A stretch of DNA of 20,364 bases from an uncultured Collinsella sp. (GTDB lineage Bacteria > Actinomycetota > Coriobacteriia > Coriobacteriales > Coriobacteriaceae). The position numbers and the translations under genes were made by a program. Below the pieces are notes generated by a model. That model did not search any database, was not told the DNA's origin, and saw only the letters and a program-made list of their open reading frames with translations. Positions 17,005 to 20,364 of the stretch are shown here, piece by piece; the first letter of the stretch is position 1; every line of letters begins with the position of its first letter. Location of the stretch: NCBI GenBank assembly GCA_902496005.1, contig CABUZI010000020.1:1-20364 (forward strand), given 5' to 3'.

Positions 17005-17874
17005 ATGAAAAGACCCCGTCGCTCGGTTGCCATATCGTTGTTTGTTGCGCTTGCGGTAGCGTGCGCCTTTGTCGTAGCGATAGCTGGCTGTTCTGGGCGT
17101 AATGACGAAGCCTCGACGTCTGCATTAGAAGGCCTGGACGCCTCGCAAGTCAAAGACGACGACCTCAAGACGCTCAACGTCGGCAGCGACCTCTATCCAC
17201 CGTTTGTGTATACCGACGAGTACGGCGATATCGTTGGCCTGGATGTCGAGATATTGACCGAGGCTTTGGCTCGCATTGGCTACAAGCCAAAATACCAGCT
17301 GATCGATTGGGAAAAGAAGAGAGAGCTGCTGGGGAGCGGCGAACTCGATTGCGTCATGGGCAGCTTTAGCATGACGGGTCGCGAAAACGAGTATCGTTGG
17401 GCCGGCCCGTACCTTGCGAGCCGCCAGGTGGTCGCGGTCGATCCCCAGAGCGATGTCTACACGCTTGCCGATCTTGAGGATAAGGTCGTGGCGGTCCAGT
17501 CCACCACCAAGCCCGAGGACATTTTGCTCAATCATACAAATGAAAACGTTCCGCAGATCAAAGAGCTCTACTGCTTTTCGGACCGCTCATACCTGAACCC
17601 GGCGCTCGTCGAAGGTCTGGTCGACGCCATCGCCGCGCATGAGTCCTCGCTGCTCACCTACGAAAAAGACTATGGTGTGACGTATCGCATTTTGGATGAG
17701 CCGCTGCTAGAGGTTGGTTTGGGCACCGCTTTCGATATCAATGATACGCGCGGCATCGACGTTAAACTCACCCGTGCCTACCAAGAAATGCTTGCCGATG
17801 GCACCATGGAACGTCTGGTGTCAAAGTACTTTGATGACCCTTCGCCATTTTTGAATATGGAGGGCCTGTCATGA
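17005..17874 (+). CDS. Solute-binding lipoprotein (SBP family 3), probable kinase-linked sensor
   Basis: 289 residues from ATG 17005 (GGAG 4 nt upstream). The basic N-terminus and hydrophobic core end in the lipobox IAGC with Cys29. The rest is a family-3 periplasmic-binding domain: LNVGSDLYPPFVYTDEYGDI, then VGLDVEILTEALARIGYKP, SGELDCVMGSFSMTGREN, AVQSTTKPED, and the closing VKLTRAYQEMLADGTMERLV. Proteins of this family bind amino acids or similar small polar ligands. No transporter permease or ATPase is next to it; instead its stop overlaps the start of a hybrid kinase as ATGA. It therefore probably presents a ligand to that kinase rather than serving uptake (inference). The frame could begin further upstream, inside the previous terminator, but the signal peptide fixes the start. 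Confidence 0.92.
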   Translation: MKRPRRSVAISLFVALAVACAFVVAIAGCSGRNDEASTSALEGLDASQVKDDDLKTLNVGSDLYPPFVYTDEYGDIVGLDVEILTEALARIGYKPKYQLIDWEKKRELLGSGELDCVMGSFSMTGRENEYRWAGPYLASRQVVAVDPQSDVYTLADLEDKVVAVQSTTKPEDILLNHTNENVPQIKELYCFSDRSYLNPALVEGLVDAIAAHESSLLTYEKDYGVTYRILDEPLLEVGLGTAFDINDTRGIDVKLTRAYQEMLADGTMERLVSKYFDDPSPFLNMEGLS

Positions 17875-20063
17875 TCGATGCGCCCGACCACGCCGTAGAG
17901 GAGCGGGGCAATCGTTCGACAGGGGCATGGCTCCTTGTTGCCCTGCTGGGGATAGCGCTCTCGGTTGTTGCCGGCATGATGAGCTACGGCTACACGACAG
18001 CTCAGGCCGAGCAGCGCTTTGCCGACGTTGTCGATTACGTGGCGACGCAGAGCCTTTCCTACGATGCATTCAATAGTGCCTATACGACCAAAAACCTGAT
18101 TCGCGTTATGGAGATCGCCGGAGAGACAGCGCGCGATATGGAGCGCGACGGTTCGGTGGATAACGCCATGCTGGAGCAATATGCCGACCAGTTCAACGTG
18201 AGCGCACTGATCGTGACGGACGTATCGGGCAATTTGGTGTCCGAGTCCTCGACGGATGGCGTGGGCTACGAGTCGCTCGCTGCGTATCTCAAGGAAGCAC
18301 CCGTGCTGGAGGTGGCAGCCCATCCGCTTAAGTCCTATACCGCCCGCATTACGCTTTCTGATGATTCGGTTGCAGACATTGGTTGCGTGACCCGGCAAGA
18401 TGGCGAGGGCATCGTTGTCGCAGTAAGGCATCAGAGCGCGAAGGCAGTTGTAAGCAATACGCTCAAACTGCAGAGCCTGCTCGGTGGTTATGAGACCATC
18501 GACAGCGGCAATATCGTGATCGAAAGCGATGGCAAAGTCGTTGCGACCAATGCCGTTGAACCCACCATATTGGGCGTATTCGATCTGCCTGCGACGGATG
18601 TCTTTATTGTCGACGGTATAAAGGATCGATGCCCGGCTGGTAGGGTCAGATTGGTTAACGCCGACGGCGAGTGGTATTTGGGCACATTTGGAAAAGCGCG
18701 CGGGTTCTACGTGTACACCTATGCCTCGGCACAGCGCTACTTTGAGGTCGTCGCGGCTGTTGCTGCTGGCGTGCTGGTGCTCTACAGCGGTGTTATAGCC
18801 GTTGTTGTGATGGTGCGTCGCCGCGCTGATCGTCGACGTTTGACGGACTTGCTGCGGCAGGAGCGCGACTATGGTGACAGACTGGCTAGGGCAGCGCGTG
18901 AGGCTTCGTCTGCCAACTCGGCAAAGACGGAGTTTTTGCGTCGCATGAGCCACGATCTGCGCACGCCCATCAACGGCATTCGCGGCATGGTCGAGGTCGG
19001 CGATGCCAATGCGGGCGATCTGCAAAAGCAGACCGAGTGCCGCTCAAAGATCTGGACGGCATCGGGACTGCTGCTCGACCTTGCCAACGAGGCCCTGGAT
19101 ATGAGTCGCCTGGAGAGCGGGCAAATCGATCTAAACCTTGTACCCATAAATTTGGTGGCCCTCAACTGTGAAGTGCGCGATATTTTGGAGCGCCAGGCCG
19201 AGGAGCGTCTGGTGACAATTATCTGCGACCAGCAGACGCTTGATCATCCCTATGCGCGGGTGAGCGTGACGCACCTCAAGCGCTTGTTGCTCAATATTGC
19301 CGGCAATGCCGTCAAGTACAACCGCCAGGGCGGCTATGTTCGCCTGGTGTGCCGCGAGGTGGAGCCAGCGGATGGCGTCCCCGTCTATGAATACACGATC
19401 GCCGATAACGGTATTGGCATGAGCGAGGAGTTCCAACAGCACCTCTACGAGCCGTTTTGCCGCGAGGAGCAACAGGTGGAAGGTGCCTCATCGGGAACTG
19501 GCCTGGGCGCGCCTATCGCAAAACAGTTGGTCGAGCTTATGGGCGGAACCATGAACTTTACGAGTGTCTTGGGGCAGGGGACGACGTTTACCATCCGCCT
19601 ACCGTTCGAGAAGTGCGACCGCTCCGAGATTCCTCAGACAGTTCGCGTAGATGCGGGCGATGGCGATGCGCTCCAGGGCCTGCGCGTTTTGCTCGTAGAG
19701 GATAACGATCTGAACGCCGAGATCGCGCAGTTTACGCTCAGCCGTGCCGGTGCCGTCGTGACGCATGCTAAGGATGGTGAGTCTGCCGTTGAGGCGTTTG
19801 CCGCGAGCGCGCCGCACGAGTACGACGTGGTGTTGATGGACATCATGATGCCGGGCATCGATGGCCTTGAGGCCACGCGTCGGATTCGAGCACTCGATCG
19901 TGAGGATGCCGCGACCACGCCGATTATCGCCGTGAGTGCCAACGCCTTTGCCGACGACCGCAGGCTTTCGCGCGAGGCGGGCATGGACGCGCACCTGAGT
20001 AAACCCGTGAGCTCGCAAGAGCTCGTCGAGGCACTAGCGCACATTGCCGCCGACGCTTCATAA
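17871..20063 (+). CDS. Hybrid sensor histidine kinase with C-terminal receiver
   Basis: 730 residues. Membrane segment 1 is at about 19-40, an extracytoplasmic domain of roughly 245 residues (41-288) has a PAS/dCache-like feel (NVSALIVTDVSGNLVSESS), and membrane segment 2 is at 291-315. A coiled linker leads to HisKA (MSHDLRTPINGIRGM, His361), the ATPase domain (N box NIAGNAVKYN with Asn479, G1 DNGIGM, G2 TGLGAPIA) and a receiver (about 603-725: VLLVEDNDLNAE, phospho-acceptor Asp657 in LMDIMMPG, Lys711 in HLSKPVSS). There is no histidine phosphotransfer or DNA-binding output domain, so the phosphate must pass to another protein encoded elsewhere. Its start overlaps the lipoprotein stop by 4 nt, so the two are translationally coupled. 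Confidence 0.95.
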   Translation: MIDAPDHAVEERGNRSTGAWLLVALLGIALSVVAGMMSYGYTTAQAEQRFADVVDYVATQSLSYDAFNSAYTTKNLIRVMEIAGETARDMERDGSVDNAMLEQYADQFNVSALIVTDVSGNLVSESSTDGVGYESLAAYLKEAPVLEVAAHPLKSYTARITLSDDSVADIGCVTRQDGEGIVVAVRHQSAKAVVSNTLKLQSLLGGYETIDSGNIVIESDGKVVATNAVEPTILGVFDLPATDVFIVDGIKDRCPAGRVRLVNADGEWYLGTFGKARGFYVYTYASAQRYFEVVAAVAAGVLVLYSGVIAVVVMVRRRADRRRLTDLLRQERDYGDRLARAAREASSANSAKTEFLRRMSHDLRTPINGIRGMVEVGDANAGDLQKQTECRSKIWTASGLLLDLANEALDMSRLESGQIDLNLVPINLVALNCEVRDILERQAEERLVTIICDQQTLDHPYARVSVTHLKRLLLNIAGNAVKYNRQGGYVRLVCREVEPADGVPVYEYTIADNGIGMSEEFQQHLYEPFCREEQQVEGASSGTGLGAPIAKQLVELMGGTMNFTSVLGQGTTFTIRLPFEKCDRSEIPQTVRVDAGDGDALQGLRVLLVEDNDLNAEIAQFTLSRAGAVVTHAKDGESAVEAFAASAPHEYDVVLMDIMMPGIDGLEATRRIRALDREDAATTPIIAVSANAFADDRRLSREAGMDAHLSKPVSSQELVEALAHIAADAS

Positions 20064-20065
20064 GC

Positions 20066-20105
20066 ATATGGCCCGGTTCCAAGGTTGGTTGGAACCGGGC
20101 CATAT
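20066..20105. terminator. 17-bp perfect hairpin, bidirectional terminator
   Basis: ATATGGCCCGGTTCCAA (20066-20082) pairs perfectly with 20089-20105 around a 6-nt loop. It begins 2 nt after the hybrid-kinase stop and ends 27 nt from the stop of the convergent minus-strand gene, so it can serve both. There is no long T-tract on either side. Confidence 0.75.
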
Positions 20106-20132
20106 TGCTATTTGCGAGACCTGCTGAGGGGC

Positions 20133-20364
20133 TTACTTTTCCTGAATCTGCTTACCGCAGAGATGCTCAATCGAAATCTCGTAAAGCTGGACGCCCTTGA
20201 TGTCTTTGGCGATTTCCTCTTCGACTTTCTCGGCAGAAGGGTAGTACTTAAGCGCGAGCTGGCGAACTTTGTCCTCGATAAACGCGGGGGTGTCATTCGC
20301 CAGGCGACAACGGCCAAAGACGACGGTGCTCATAACGTAGGGAGCCCAGTCACCGTCCTTGTAC
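20133..20364 (-). CDS. Pyridoxamine 5'-phosphate oxidase-like flavoprotein (C-terminal part, start outside window)
   Basis: The open frame enters from the right edge and ends at the TAA at 20133-20135, giving 76 visible codons. The sequence WAPYVMSTVVFGRCRLANDT, then KVRQLALKYYPSAEKVEEEI and a final strand VQLYEISIEHLCGKQI resemble the C-terminal half of FMN-binding split-barrel proteins related to pyridoxamine-phosphate oxidase and to the Nim nitroimidazole reductases, where the ending I-E-H-x-x-G-K is common. An internal ATG at 20333 is not the true start, because the frame continues upstream with conserved-looking residues (YKDGDWAPYV). Substrate and exact subfamily cannot be decided from this fragment. 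Confidence 0.78.
   Translation of the reverse strand, partial: YKDGDWAPYVMSTVVFGRCRLANDTPAFIEDKVRQLALKYYPSAEKVEEEIAKDIKGVQLYEISIEHLCGKQIQEK

Noticed and set aside
17778..19025. 415-residue minus-strand frame over the kinase operon
   Set aside because: Antisense shadow of the lipoprotein end and the hybrid kinase; no ribosome site or recognisable motif.

Overview
The window looks like a chromosomal segment of a GC-rich, anaerobic gut actinobacterium of the Coriobacteriia, most likely Collinsella. This is inferred from gene content and style: a LuxR-type regulator with a long N-terminal region, a Tat-type secreted protein, a ferredoxin/thioredoxin-like redox operon, a MacB-like giant transporter, and short GC-rich hairpins between genes. 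No database search was possible. There are 16 protein genes, two of them cut by the window edges. No rRNA, tRNA, CRISPR array or transposase was seen.

Layout. (1) 1-5631, all minus strand, read from 5631 downward: an OmpR-type response regulator overlapping its histidine kinase by 4 nt, then a LuxR-type regulator, then a very large secreted protein that runs off the left edge. (2) 5722-7764, plus strand, divergent from the response regulator: a tightly packed three-gene redox module (a 48-residue CXXC protein of the CD1871A family, a NapH/NosR-like membrane 4Fe-4S protein, and a TlpA-like lipoprotein), ending at a clear terminator. (3) 8018-12279, plus: a 1084-residue ABC transporter (ATPase and FtsX-like permease in one chain), then a tRNA-dihydrouridine synthase. 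(4) 12280-13530: a repeat-rich, partly AT-rich gap between housekeeping-type genes. It holds one small ribbon-helix-helix (antitoxin-like) gene with a well-formed promoter/operator, two identical 67-bp hairpin repeats, a family of degenerate GGGGACGTTCTT repeats, and a tail-to-tail inverted repeat. (5) 13531-14655, minus: a small glutaredoxin and, upstream of it, an unusual XRE-zinc ribbon-TipAS regulator with a recognisable promoter and operator. (6) 14797-16860, plus: TrmO tRNA methyltransferase and a MalY/PatB-type aminotransferase. (7) 17005-20063, plus: a solute-binding lipoprotein overlapping a hybrid sensor kinase. (8) 20133-right edge, minus: the C-terminus of a pyridoxamine-phosphate-oxidase-like flavoprotein.

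How the genes may work together (inference): the two-component system probably senses an envelope or redox signal and controls the divergent redox module, which would move electrons from the cytoplasm through the membrane ferredoxin protein to the extracytoplasmic thioredoxin-like lipoprotein. The solute-binding lipoprotein, with no permease nearby, is likely a ligand-sensing subunit of the hybrid kinase beside it. The XRE-TipAS protein is likely an autoregulated drug- or peptide-responsive regulator co-transcribed with glutaredoxin. The best candidates for under-described biology are the redox module, the XRE-TipAS regulator, and the repeat cluster at 12.3-13.5 kb.
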